Source of the DNA: Thalassia testudinum
Lineage: Eukaryota; Streptophyta; Magnoliopsida; Alismatales; Hydrocharitaceae
Assembly: GCA_037157565.1 (NCBI GenBank)
Contig: JAZHRO010000036.1
Coordinates: 130,332,001-130,396,000, forward strand
Reading direction: 5' to 3'
Length of the DNA: 64,000 nt
Below are positions 10,894-20,989 of the stretch, piece after piece. Both the position numbers and the translations under genes were made by a program. The notes beneath the pieces are model-generated. The model worked only from the letters and a program-made list of their open reading frames with translations. It did no database searches and was not told where the DNA came from. Each line of letters starts with the position of its first letter. The stretch's first letter is position 1.

Positions 10894-11663
10894 GTACTGG
10901 CTCCGTCCTGCGCTTTGGGCTCACCCGTTAACAGAAACAACTGACCGCGTGCTAGTGCTGGTTAGCTACCTGTGCATTTATCGCGCATGCCGTAGTCACC
11001 GTTACGTCTGTCCGTGACCTTGGGTTGGTTGACTGAGAGTAGGATCACCACGGGGGACTCTCCCGGCCAGGAGAGCACCACGTGCTACTTCTACTGTTCA
11101 GAAAAGACTGCAATCAAGATCGTTCCCACGAGGAACATTTGAGATCAAGTGAAGGATCTGAGAAATAGATAAATTATGAAATAATAGAAAGACGTAAATA
11201 AAGGAAGAAAGAAAATAAAATAGCTACTGTACACTTTACTGCTTCTTTAGTTTAGCTGCCACTCTACTCAGCGTTTCGCTGACGTGTTACACTCGTTACT
11301 TTTCAGGACCAGGTGTTGAGCAGCCAGGGTCAGCGGCTGCAGAGGACGCTGGGCCGAGTAGGGTCCAGTAGAGTTACCACTGCTCTTTTGTGCCCTTTTT
11401 GTTTCCACTGTAGTGAGTATTTTTTGTTACTCTCTGTACTTTTCTTTACTCGTAGTTCTTGTTATGTTAAATGTTGTTCTACTGTTGTGGTGGTACATGC
11501 TGTAGTAGTTCTATTTGTTACTGCTAGTTATATTTCATGTTGAATGTGGTTTATTTTACTGCTCTTTTGGTTACTTTCTCGTTGGATGACTAGGTCTTGG
11601 GATTAGTCGAGTTGGTCCGATTCTCGTGTCTCGTAGGGACTCGGGAATCGGGTCGTTACAAGA

Positions 11664-11679
11664 TTGTATCGGAGCAAGG
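11664..11679 (+). other. Primer-binding site of RE4, initiator tRNA-Met type
   Basis: TTGTATCGGAGCAAGG starts four bases after the LTR end. It resembles the usual plant Ty3/gypsy and Copia primer site TGGTATCAGAGCCAGG, with three substitutions. Confidence 0.75.
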
Positions 11680-11842
11680 TCGTCCCGAGAAGTAAATCAA
11701 CTGACTGGAAAATAACCAATTCACATGTCTATAACTAGAGTAGCCACCACAACATATCTTTTGACATGAGCTCTTAGACGTTTCCGTTAGGTATCGTTCC
11801 ATATTGACGTGTTCCGTTTTGTTTCGCGTCTCCTTGCAGGAG

Positions 11843-13108
11843 ATGCCTCGTCACGGGACTGGTGAGGCAGGCCGCGGGCGCGGCCGAGGACGAGGTCGGC
11901 GAGGTGGGCGTGCCATTGCCGACACCTCAGTGGACCAGCCACTACTCCCAGGCGTCCAGGCCCAGGACCTCGCCCAGCTGATACGGGATATTGTGCGAGA
12001 GGAGCTCCACCCACCACCCCGAGCGCCTCCCCCTGGGGCTGCGGAGGGGGAGTCCTTTGTGGGACAACCCGACGGACGCAGCGCTGGACACGGGGGAGGG
12101 GATGGGCTGCCGCAGCCCCCACCTTCCTCCGATACTTCTGTGCACGAGGCACCGTTTCCTGGAGGTGCACCAGCATCCCCACTGCAGCGCCACTCCGTGC
12201 TCTTCGGGCAGTTCCGGAAGCTGAAGCCCCCGTCCTTCAAGGGGGATGAGGACCCGACCGAGGCAGAGGACTGGCTCGAGCAGCTGGAGAAGATTTTCGA
12301 CACCCTTCGCCCCTCGGTGGAGTACCGCGTGGCCTTTGCCACGTACCAGCTGGAGAGTGAGGCACACAGGTGGTGGAGGGCGGTCCGGGGATAGGAGAGG
12401 GATGAGCCGACCTGGGACCAGTTCGTCACCCTCTTCTGCGAGCAGTACTTTCCCCAGACGTGGCAGGACCAGAGGAGGCAGGAGTTCCACACTCTCTGCC
12501 AAGGGACGATGACTGTGAGCGCGTATCGCACGCGTTTCCTAGAGCTGTCCCGCTTTGCAGCGACAGCGGTAGCTACTGAGGAGGAGCGCCTTTGGAGGTT
12601 CACTGAGGGGCTCCGGCATGCGATTCGAGGGTATGTCAAACCCCTGAAGCTGCCTACATTTTCGAGGGTGGTGGAGGCAGCCATAACTTACGAGGAGACC
12701 AACCTGTCTACGTAAGACACTGACGGCGGGCGGAAGAGGCCCTTTCAGCCAGACTTTTCATAGGGCCGGTGAGAGAGGAGGTACGTGGCGTCCGCGGGAG
12801 AGTCGTCACGTTTTGCAGGGCCATCAGTGGCCTTTGGGGACCCTCGACAGGGGCCAGTCATCAGCACCGGACCCCCGCCTAGCCGACAGCAGGGATCCAC
12901 TGAGGGCGGGAGTCGGGTTCCCCTCTATTACCAGTGTGGCCAGCCGGGCCACTTCAGGAGAGACTGACCGTCTAGGGCAGGAGGTCAGTAGATACTTCCT
13001 ACGCAGAGCACTGGAGGGCATGCAGGAGGCCGCGGTTCCCAGGCGTGAGGAGGAGGACAGCAGTCGCGAGGAGGGTACCGGCCAACACCTACCCGTCCGA
13101 CGCAGAGT
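11843..13108 (+). pseudogene. gag: RE4 gag, degenerate
   Basis: The start is the ATG at 11843, the second Met of a frame opening at 11804, chosen because the basic Gly/Arg-rich N-terminus begins there. Gag forms the virus-like particle around the element RNA. The capsid-type region covers about 12220-12700 (WLEQLEKIF, then ATYQLESEAHRWW). In-frame stops lie at 12392, 12713, 12761, 12770, 12965, 12989 and 13046, with no frameshift. The zinc knuckle at 12926-12967 has lost two of its ligands: the first Cys is Tyr and the last is a TGA stop. Translation in other frames is shadow. Confidence 0.88.
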
Positions 13109-14900
13109 GTGGCTGCTTTGTCTGCACCTAGAGCTGAGGGGAGTATCAACGCCCTGACACACAGGGATGCCAGAGCTTCGGGCTCAGTGGTGGCAGGTAT
13201 GGTTTCAGTTTCCGGTAGACTCGTTTACATGCTTTTCGATTCCGGCGCTACGCACTCGTTTGTCGCAGCTAGTTTTGCAGTTAGTTTGGGCCAGGATTAT
13301 ATGCTGTTAGAAAATCCGTTAGTAATCAGAGGCCCGAGTGGTCAGCTGTTTGTAGCTAAGGAGGTGTATACGGATTGCGAGGTCAGCGTCGGGGGACATA
13401 GCCTGCTAGCTGACCTGATTATGATACAGATGGAGGACTTTGGCGTAATTCTGGGGATGGACTGGCTGTCTGCTTACCACGCCTTGGTAGACTGTTTTGA
13501 GAGGAAGATTGTCTTCTCCATGCCAGAGTTGCCTTCTTTCAAGTTTCACAGACAGCCAGTGGACGGAGGCTTCAGGTGCATTTCGGCACTTCGGGCGGTG
13601 AGACTTTTGAGCCAGGGGTGTGAGGGCTTCCTAGCTTGTGTGGTGGTAGAGCCCAGCCCTGTGGCAGACTTCCAGAGCATGCCGGTGGTCAGAGAGTACC
13701 CTGACATGTTCCCAGATGAGTTACTAGGACTACCGCCTGAGCGTGAGATCGAGTTTCAGATCTCACTAGTACCAGGGACCAGCCCCATCTCCACCGCACC
13801 ATACAGGATGGCACCGCTTGAGCTACGAGAGCTCAAGTCCCAGTTGCAGGACCTTTTGGAGAAGGGTTTCGTGAGGCCCAGTGCGTCTCCCTGGGGAGCC
13901 CCGGTACTGTTTGTGAAGAAGAAGGATGGTACCCTACGCCTTTGTGTGGACTACCGACAGCTGAATAGGGTCACCATCAAGAACAGATATCCACTGCCGA
14001 GGATCGACGACTTGTTTGACCAGTTGCGGGGTGCCACGGTGTTCTCCAAGATCGACTTGAGGTCTGGATACCACCAGTTGAGGATCAGGGAGGCAGACGT
14101 CTCCAAGACAGCTTTCCGCACTCGGTACGGATATTACGAGTTTTTGGTCATGCCATTTGGGTTGAAAAATGCCCCCGTTGCTTTCATGGACCTGATGAAC
14201 CGGGTGTTTAGACCGTACTTGGACCAGTTCGTGGTGGTATTCATTGATGATGTACTCATCTATTCTCGAGATCGGACGCAGCACGGACAGCACTTGTGGA
14301 TGGTTCTGGACACACTGAGATGACGTAGGCTGTACACCAAATACAGCAAGTACGAGTTCTGGTTGAGGGAGGTGACCTTCTTAGGTCATGTAATCTCTGG
14401 AGAAGGCTTGGCGGTGGACCCAGCCAAGGTTGAGGCAGTGCTCAGGTGGGAGAGACCGCATTCAGTCACTGAGATTCGCAATTTCCTGGGACTGGCAGGC
14501 TACTACAGACGATTCATCAGAGGTTTTTCACAAATCGCACGTCCTATGACACAGTTGACCCGAAAGGACGTGCCCTTCACTTGGACAGACGCCTGTGAGG
14601 CGTGTTTTCAGGAGCTGAAGGAGAGGTTGACCTCGGCTCCTGTGCTCACCATCCCTGACAGTAGTGGCGGGTTCGTTGTGTACACGGATGCCTCCTTGCA
14701 GGGGTTAGGAGGTGTGCTCATGCAGAGGGGTCACGTTGTCACTTACGCTTCGCGGCAACTGAAGCCCCATGAGCATACCTACCCTACCCACGACTTGGAG
14801 TTGGCAGCTGTTGTCTTCGCGCTGAAGACCTGGAGGCACTACTTGTAGGTAAGACCTTCGAGATTTTCACAGATCACAAGAGCCTCAGATACCTTTTTGA
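13109..14900 (+). pseudogene. pol: RE4 protease, reverse transcriptase and RNase H, degenerate
   Basis: The frame is the same as gag. The aspartic protease active site DSGATHSF is at about 13237-13260. The reverse transcriptase spans about 13780-14330 with [11 protein letters not shown], the MPFGLKNAP motif and the catalytic FIDD at 14240-14251; FIDD is the usual plant gypsy form. A TGA stop at 14321 ends the longest open stretch (404 codons from 13109). RNase H spans about 14640-14900 with its TDAS motif. A single-base deletion near 14846 shifts the frame by -1 just after WRHYL, so the last part of RNase H and all of integrase lie in the shifted frame. Confidence 0.92.
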
Positions 14901-16605
14901 TCAGAAGGAGCTCAACATGAGACAGAGACGTTGGTTGGAACTCCTGAAGGACTACGACGGCAACATCTCTTACCACCCGGGAAAGGCCAATGTGGTGGTT
15001 GACGCCTTGAGCCGTAAGACGCCCGCACACTTGGCCAGTTTACAGTTACAGAGTTGGAGCCTTTTGGAGGAGGTGGGCAGTTGGCGACCCCTAGAGTTAC
15101 GGGGGTACTGTGGGGCAGTGACGGTGACACGACAAACTAGGGCAGAGCTGATAGACCGCATCATCACAGGACAGATGGCCGATCCGTACTTGCAGTCCTT
15201 GCACGACAGAGTACTGTCGGGAGACCCAGGGGACTTCTCTATCACAGACCAGGTGCTGCGCTTGAGGGGACGGTTGTGCATTCCCAGAGACGAGGAGCTG
15301 TTGAGAGAGCTCCTGACTGAGGCACACGGTTCCAGATTCACCATACATCTCGGAAACATGAAGATGTACCATGACTTGAGATGCGAGTTTTGGTGGAGGG
15401 GGATGAAGCGGGATGTGGGTGAATTTGTGCAGCAGTGCTTAGTGTGCCAGCAGGTGAAAGTCGAGCATCAGAGGCCTGCAGGGCCGCTACAGCCGCTTCC
15501 AGTGCCAGAGTGGAAGTGGGAGAGCATCACCATGGACCTGGTGGTGGGCTTACCTATTACCCAGCGAGGACACGACGCTGTCTGGGTAATTGTGGATAGA
15601 CTGACGAAGATGGCACGATTCTTGCCGATCCGAGTCACTTTGGGACCAGCACAGTTGGCAGAGAGGTATATCCGCGACGTGGTATGACTACATGGAGTTC
15701 CACGAGAGATCGTATCCGACCGAGATACCCACTTTACGTCCTAGTTTTGGGCTGAGTTTCAGCAGGCCCTGGGGATGCGGTTGAGGTTTAGTACAACTTA
15801 TCACCCCCAGACGGACGGACAGTCGGAGCGCACGATACAGACACTTGAGGACCTTTTGCGTGCCTATGTACTGGACTGGAGGGGCTCTTGGGAGGAGCAC
15901 CTGCCCCTGGCGGAGTTTGCATACAACAACAGTTATCACTCGAGCATCGGCATGGCTCCCTACGAGGCTCTGTACGGACGGAGGTGTACGGCACCCTTGA
16001 GTTGGGTTGAGGTGGGGACCAAGTGGGAGGTTGGCCCCAAGTTGATCCGGCAGAGTCAGGAGGTAGTCAAGCAGATCCACAGGTGACTCCGCACTGTTAG
16101 GAGTAGACAGAAGAGCTACGCGGATCGGGGACGCAGAGAGGTGCAGTTTGAGGTTGGGGACCACGTCTTTCTTCGTGTTTCGCCTATGAAGGGCCTGCAG
16201 TGGTTTGGGGTGAGAGGGAAGCTCGTGCCGAGGTTTGTGGGGCCCTTTGAGGTCCTGGAGCGGGTTGGACCCGTTGCTTACAGGCTTGCCCTCCCTCACC
16301 AGCTTTCTAGTGTGCATGACGTGTTCCACGTGTCCAACCTCAGGAAGTACATAGCCGATCCCAGTCACGTACTGAGTCACGAGAGTGTCGAGGTGGGCGA
16401 TGACCTGACCTACCCCGAGCGGCCAGTGCAGATTCTTGACCGAGCCGTCCGCAATCTGAGACGAAAGCAAGTACCCCTGGTGAAGGTTTTGTGGAAGAGC
16501 CAGCGGTACAAGGAGGCTACCTGGGAGCCTGAGGCGGCAATGCGGGAGCGGTACCCGGAACTCTTCGTGGGTACGTCTTTTCGGATCGGCTTCAGTCCTC
16601 TTTGA
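14901..16605 (+). pseudogene. pol: RE4 integrase and chromodomain, degenerate
   Basis: This part reads in the frame shifted by the deletion near 14846. The zinc-binding HHCC domain is at about 15320-15460 (paired Cys in CLVCQQ). The catalytic core has its first Asp in TMDLVVGLP (about 15535), its second in the SDRDTHF segment (about 15717) and its Glu in GQSERTIQ (about 15825). Stops lie at 15685 (fits CGA to TGA), 15742 and 16084 (fits CGA to TGA). The C-terminal chromodomain at about 16430-16565 (VLWKSQRYKEATWEPE) is of the kind that directs chromovirus insertion toward modified chromatin. The natural stop is near 16605. Confidence 0.9.
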
Positions 16606-16689
16606 GTTTGTTATGGTTATTATGACGTTTTTCCCACACCCTAGTTAGCGCAAGTTTCGGGGACGAAACTTCCTTTAAGTTTGTTATAT
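16606..16689 (+). other. RE4 3' untranslated region with weak polypurine tract
   Basis: It contains the TTTCGGGGACGAAAC block typical of the end of Tekay-like elements. The sequence just before the 3' LTR is pyrimidine- and AT-rich (CTTCCTTTAAGTTTGTTATAT), with no long purine run. Confidence 0.6.
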
Positions 16690-16874
16690 TGTTACGAATG
16701 CACTCCAAGACATTTTTTAAGATGTCTGGAAGGGGATTTATTTTCGGTGGCACGCGGGACTGCGTCTGCGAGCAGGCGCACGCAGACCCACAACCGTCTT
16801 CCTCTCTCTTTTTCCCTCTCTCCTCCTGCGACCACAGTCTGCATTCTCTCTCTCTCTTCCTCTCCCCGCGCGGC

Positions 16875-16882
16875 TTTAAAAA
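16875..16882 (+). promoter_or_regulatory. TATA-like box of the RE4 3' LTR
   Basis: TTTAAAAA in the same context as at 9251. Confidence 0.5.
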
Positions 16883-17154
16883 GCCTCGCCCTCTCCCTCA
16901 CTCTCATCACCTCCGCTCCTCCTCCTTCTTCCAGCGAGTGCGAGCGCGAGCGAGCGGCAGCAGCGACAGCCGCGGTGAGTGCTGGAGGAGGTGCTGCGCG
17001 AGGGAGGAGGCGCTCAGCCGTGAGGGCGAGCTTGCCGGGGCTGCTAGAGCCGGCCGGCGGGGGAGTAGCAGACGCGGGAGGCCTGCTGCAGCTCGAACAG
17101 CAGGCGGACGAGACGCGGCGCGGCCATGCGTCGCGGGCGGAGGGCAAGTCACGC

Positions 17155-17526
17155 TCTGATTCTGGAAGTTTTTCCAGAATCAGACGTCTGGGTTTCCAAC
17201 CTGACAACGGGGAAGACGTCTGGAGGACTGTCCAGACGTCTGAAAGGTAAGTTATTTTCGTACTTCCTCCTTCTCTTCGACCGTCCGTACTGAGAGCGAG
17301 GAATGGGTACACGTAGGTTCTGAGATTCGCTTCCAACGCAAATCAGACGTCTGGCAGCGGTGCCAGATGACTGAAGGGACTTCCAGACGTCCGGGGTGAC
17401 CATTGGACGTCTGGGAACTAGGCCAGACTCCCCCGCAGGCTTCTGGACGTCTGAGAGACTACGCAGGACAAGGTACCTTCTGATCCCCATTTTTAAGACG
17501 TCTGGAAGAAGTTCCAGACGTCTGAT
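17155..17526. repeat. GACGTC palindrome array in the RE4 3' LTR
   Basis: This is the counterpart of 9530-9895. Several units here keep GACGTC where the 5' LTR has GAAGTC, for example at 17182-17189. Confidence 0.8.
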
Positions 17527-17818
17527 TTTGCACTGTTTCGTCGTATTCGACCCGTTTAGGGCCCGTTCGGAGTCCGTTTTCCGCATTTCGAGTTGCATTC
17601 TTTTCGGAATTAAATCCTCTACCCGTCTACAGTAATTATATACTATTTTGAGAAACTCCTTGTGTTTGATCCTTGTAATAGGACCCCGTTCCATTGCAGT
17701 CTCGAGGGTTGCGGAGGCACGCGGGATTCCCGACCACGCCCCCAGTACTCCTGTTGTAACTGGTAGAGTGGCTTTTACGTTTATTAGTATAATCTGTTAA
17801 ATTATGGAACCATAAATA

Positions 17819-17974
17819 GAACCTAGGACATTGCATGAATCCTAGGAATGAGAAACTAGAATGAATGGTAGATCCTAAGGTGTTGCATGAATCCTAGGGC
17901 TGGAAAACTAGATTGTATGATAGATCCCAGGGTATGGCATGAATCCTAGGATGGGAAAACTAGTGGAATATATG
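17819..17974 (+). repeat. Three 52-bp tandem repeats in the RE4 3' LTR
   Basis: Same three-unit array as at 10180-10335, with a few substitutions. Confidence 0.85.
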
Positions 17975-18466
17975 AACACTGCAGTCTTGGAAAATGTTGA
18001 AAGGAAATAATAGCTACCTGTAAATTGGTTTAACAGCTGCCTGTTATGAATAAATGAACATGATTGAGAATATGGGATGTATGAACGTGAAACTGGAAAG
18101 GTGAAACCTGAATGTGCTGAGTTAAAAGAGCTGGAACCCTACGGGGAATTAGGAGTAGAACTCCTGGAAAGTGAATGGAATAGAATTTGGGAAGTGAGCT
18201 GGCCCTTGAGTACGGAGTACCAAGGAGAGCGAATGTCCCCCTGTTTAGTGCAGAGCGGAGCTAGCCACCCCAGGGACCCGGGGTTAGGTCTGGCCACTTT
18301 GTACCGACTTGCTGGCCCTCGTGTACGCAGTACCGAGGAGAGCTACTAGTGTAGGGCGAGTACTAGCTACCCCACGGGCCCCGGGGTTCTGCTAGCTCAC
18401 CTACACCGACTTGTTAGGCCCACTGGGCAAACCAGGGTAGTCAGGCAAGGGTGCGCGGACTGTGGA

Positions 18467-18532
18467 GGGGCAAGGCCCCTGTTTGGTTACTGTGGAGGGG
18501 TTGGACCCCTGTTACTGAGAGGGCTCTGCCCT
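18467..18532. other. Hairpin cluster in the RE4 3' LTR
   Basis: All three hairpins of 10828-10893 are conserved with identical stems. Confidence 0.7.
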
Positions 18533-19299
18533 GTACTGGCTCCGTGCTGTGCTTTGGGCTCACCCGTTAACAGAAACGATTGACCGCGTGCTAGTGCTGG
18601 TTAGCTACCTGTGCGTTTATCGTGCATGCCGTAGTCACCGTTACGCCTGTCCGTGACCTTGGGTTGGTTGACTGAGAGTAGGATCACCACGGGGGACTCT
18701 CCCGGCCAGGAGAGCACCACGTGCTACTTCTACTGTTCAGAAAAGACTGCAATCAAGATCGTTCCCACGAGGAACATTCGAGATCAAGTGAAGGATCTGA
18801 GAAATAGATAAATTATGAAACAATAGAAAGACGTAAATAAAGGAAGAAAGAAAATAAAATAGCTACTGTACACTTTACTGCTTCTTTAGTTTAGCTGCCA
18901 CTCTACTCAGCGTTTCACTGACATGTTACACTCGTTACTTTTCAGGACCAGGTGTTGAGCAGCCAGGGTCAGCGGCTGCAGAGGACGCTGGGCTGAGTAG
19001 GGTCCAGTAGAGTTACCACTGCTCTTTTGTGCCCCTTTTGTTTCCACTGTAGTGAGTAGTTTTTGTTACTCTCTGTACTTTTCTTTACTCGTAGTTCTTG
19101 TTATGTTAAATATTATTCTACTGTTGTGGTGGTACATGCTGTAGTAGTTCTTTTTCTTACTGCTAGTTATATTTCATGTTGAATGTGGTTTATTTTACTG
19201 CTCTTTTGGTTACTTCCTCATTGGACGACTAGGTCTTGGGATTAGTCGAGTCGGTCCGGTTCTCGTGTCTCGTAGGGACTCGGGAATCGGGTCGTTACA

Positions 19300-19304
19300 C
19301 ACTG
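19300..19304. repeat. Right target-site duplication of RE4 (CACTG)
   Basis: Immediately follows the CA end of RE4 and matches 9028-9032. Confidence 0.92.
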
Positions 19305-19889
19305 TCTCTCTGATGAGCTGGGCAGTGGTGGACTCACAGTGGTGGTTGTGCATCACTGTGAGGTGCTCCTGCCCGCAGAGTGTCTCCTCAGAGGAGTATG
19401 GAGGGAGAGGGGAGGGGACGGCTTGGAGAAGAAGAGCTGTAGTGTGTTGGATTTTTTGTGTTGACCAGGCTCAGCTTGCAAAGAAGAAGCCGTGCCAATT
19501 TTATAGAGGAAGAAGGCATGCACAGCCATGCCCTAGCTGTGCATGCGGCTGTGCATGGCTTGTGCATGGCTTGCTAGGGAGAGGCTGCAGCAGGGCAAGC
19601 TTTGCAGAGCATGGTGCGAGGAAGAGGTTGAAGAGGCCATGCCTGCAACCACGCGGAGAGGAATTTCAAAGCCAAATAGAAATAGAAAATAAAGATGGAG
19701 ATTTTGCAAGGCAGCACTTGAGGAAAACGTGAATTGCGAGGCCATTTTATTCATTCTCCTCCCCTCTCAATTAAATGCATGCATGCGTGTATTTTTAGAA
19801 ATGCAACTATGGATACATAATATGCACTGGTAATGCTAGGAAATAGCACAAGATGGCACAATTACAGGTGTATTTTTGTGGTGCAATCA
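19305..19889 (-). repeat. RE3 3' LTR, part 2 (U3 and promoter)
   Basis: This continues the RE3 LTR after the RE4 insertion and aligns with 27546-28127. It contains the conserved R-region hairpin (19333-19362, one mismatch), a TATA box (minus-strand TATAAAA at 19499-19505) and a CATGCATGC block near 19778. It ends GCAATCA at 19889. The 155-residue plus-strand open frame at 19265-19732 spans the RE4/RE3 junction and is therefore artefactual. Confidence 0.9.
19499..19505 (-). promoter_or_regulatory. TATA box of the RE3 3' LTR
   Basis: Minus-strand TATAAAA followed by TTGGCACGGC. It is conserved at 27737-27743. Confidence 0.6.
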
Positions 19890-19926
19890 TACCCCCATGC
19901 CTATCTTTTTCTAGTCCCTAGCAAAA
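19890..19926 (-). promoter_or_regulatory. RE3 polypurine tract and upstream hairpin
   Basis: On the minus strand a GCATGGGGGTA purine-rich tract abuts the 3' LTR and would prime plus-strand DNA synthesis. Just upstream of it lies a hairpin with arms of nine bases and a three-base loop (19906-19926), one arm position mismatched here. RE5 and RE6 have the same arrangement. Confidence 0.7.
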
Positions 19927-20912
19927 CATTTTTGTGTTGTCTTTAGAAATGATCTTAAGTTGAAGATTTTCTTCTGAGGCAACATACGTGTGTTTATTGT
20001 TGGATATTGTGAGAACCAATTGCAGGGAAGATTACCAGTACTTTAAGTCTCACATGACATAGATCATCTCTCAACTAACCAGGACTCTTGATATTTAAAC
20101 CTTAAGTACGATTTCCAGGACCCAGGAGGCTTTTGCCATACTCGAGAGCTCATGAGGTTATGGCTTGTGCTTAGAGAAGGATCAAGACTGACCAGATGAA
20201 CATTAAGACTCAAGCCCAAGGTTTCACGAATTTTTAAGTACAGGTTGGTCCTAGTTTCAGCTCGTGTCTTCGGATTGACCCTTAAAATGATGACGGAAAA
20301 CTCAACTCCCATTTTCTGACATTTGTGGCTCAAAGAAAACAGGGTATTTGTACTTTGCCCTGAAGAACTTGTTTTTTGTAAGGAGATTTTATAGATATTT
20401 GTGAGATATACTGACTTATTTGCATCTTTTTTTTTTTTTTTGAAACACATGTCAGTATATCTCTTACAACATTATTTGGAGGAGCGCACTTTTCTTTTTA
20501 TTTTTTTGGTGGGAGGGTTCCTTTTTTGGTGGAAAGAGTCTCTACTAAACACAAGACTAAAGCCTGGGATAAAAAGTCTACCTGCGTGCACAAGTAAGGA
20601 CCTCACCTTCCCTAATGAACACTAGGGTTGGATCTTATGTTCACCTAGTCTTTCTTGATATGTGTAGTGCAAACCATGATTACTTAGGCTCTCGAGTAGA
20701 AGCAAACCAACCGATGTCTCAGGTATGAGAATACGTCCTAAGTTAGGAGAGATTTCGATCTATCTTTTCAATGCTCAAGTGAATTAAGCTGAGCCTGAGC
20801 GAATCAAGCTTCTATGGCCTGGAAAGTTTTCAAAACAGAGGTTGAATATCCATAAACACTTATTGTATTTTTGTTTCAGCCTTCAGATCATTACTAAACA
20901 CCATTTCTTTTT

Positions 20913-20943
<31 letters not shown>

Positions 20944-20989
20944 GGTGGAAACTACATGATACCATAAAATACCTAGATCCTATGGATGC
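19927..20989 (-). other. RE3 3' untranslated region
   Basis: Non-coding sequence between the degenerate polyprotein end and the polypurine tract. It is similar to 39256-40250 of RE6. It includes T-rich runs near 20430 and 20500 and a short (TA)n near 20920. No gene is recognised. Confidence 0.65.

Larger units (their letters stand above)
9033..11660 (+). repeat. RE4 5' LTR
   Basis: The LTR runs from TGGTACGAACGC to GGGTCGTTACA. Compared with the 3' LTR it has about 35 extra bases near 9070-9110 that contain two extra CCAGANGTCTGG units. It contains a TATA-like box, a GACGTC palindrome array, a 52-bp tandem repeat and a hairpin cluster, all repeated in the 3' LTR. Confidence 0.93.
9608..11839 (+). 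other. Candidate leader intron of RE4
   Basis: A consensus donor (AAAG then GTAAGTT) at 9607/9608 lies downstream of the presumed start site. A pyrimidine-rich acceptor (CTCCTTGCAG) ends at 11839, three bases before the gag ATG at 11843. Splicing would remove the U5 region and primer-binding site and give a gag mRNA with a short leader. The donor is also present in the 3' LTR at 17247. This is a motif-based inference only. Confidence 0.35.
9033..19299 (+). mobile_element. RE4: Tekay/Del-type Ty3/gypsy chromovirus, degenerate
   Basis: RE4 is a complete 10.3-kb plus-strand insertion with 2628- and 2610-bp LTRs, TG/CA ends and CACTG duplications. Its internal region is 5 kb and encodes gag, protease, reverse transcriptase, RNase H, integrase and a C-terminal chromodomain. 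This order and the chromodomain place it in the chromoviruses, and the C-terminal sequence is Tekay-like. The polyprotein reads in one frame but carries eleven premature stops and one frameshift, so this copy is not autonomous. It inserted into the 3' LTR of RE3. Confidence 0.93.
16690..19299 (+). repeat. RE4 3' LTR
   Basis: The LTR runs from TGTTACGAATGC to GGGTCGTTACA. It aligns end to end with 9033-11660. The portion after about 17620 is nearly identical to its partner, while the first 300 bases differ more and carry indels. Confidence 0.93.

Noticed and set aside
19265..19732. 155-residue plus-strand open frame
   Set aside because: It starts in the RE4 LTR, crosses the target duplication and ends in the RE3 LTR. 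The copy at 27548-27970 lies in the intact LTR, so it has no coding meaning.
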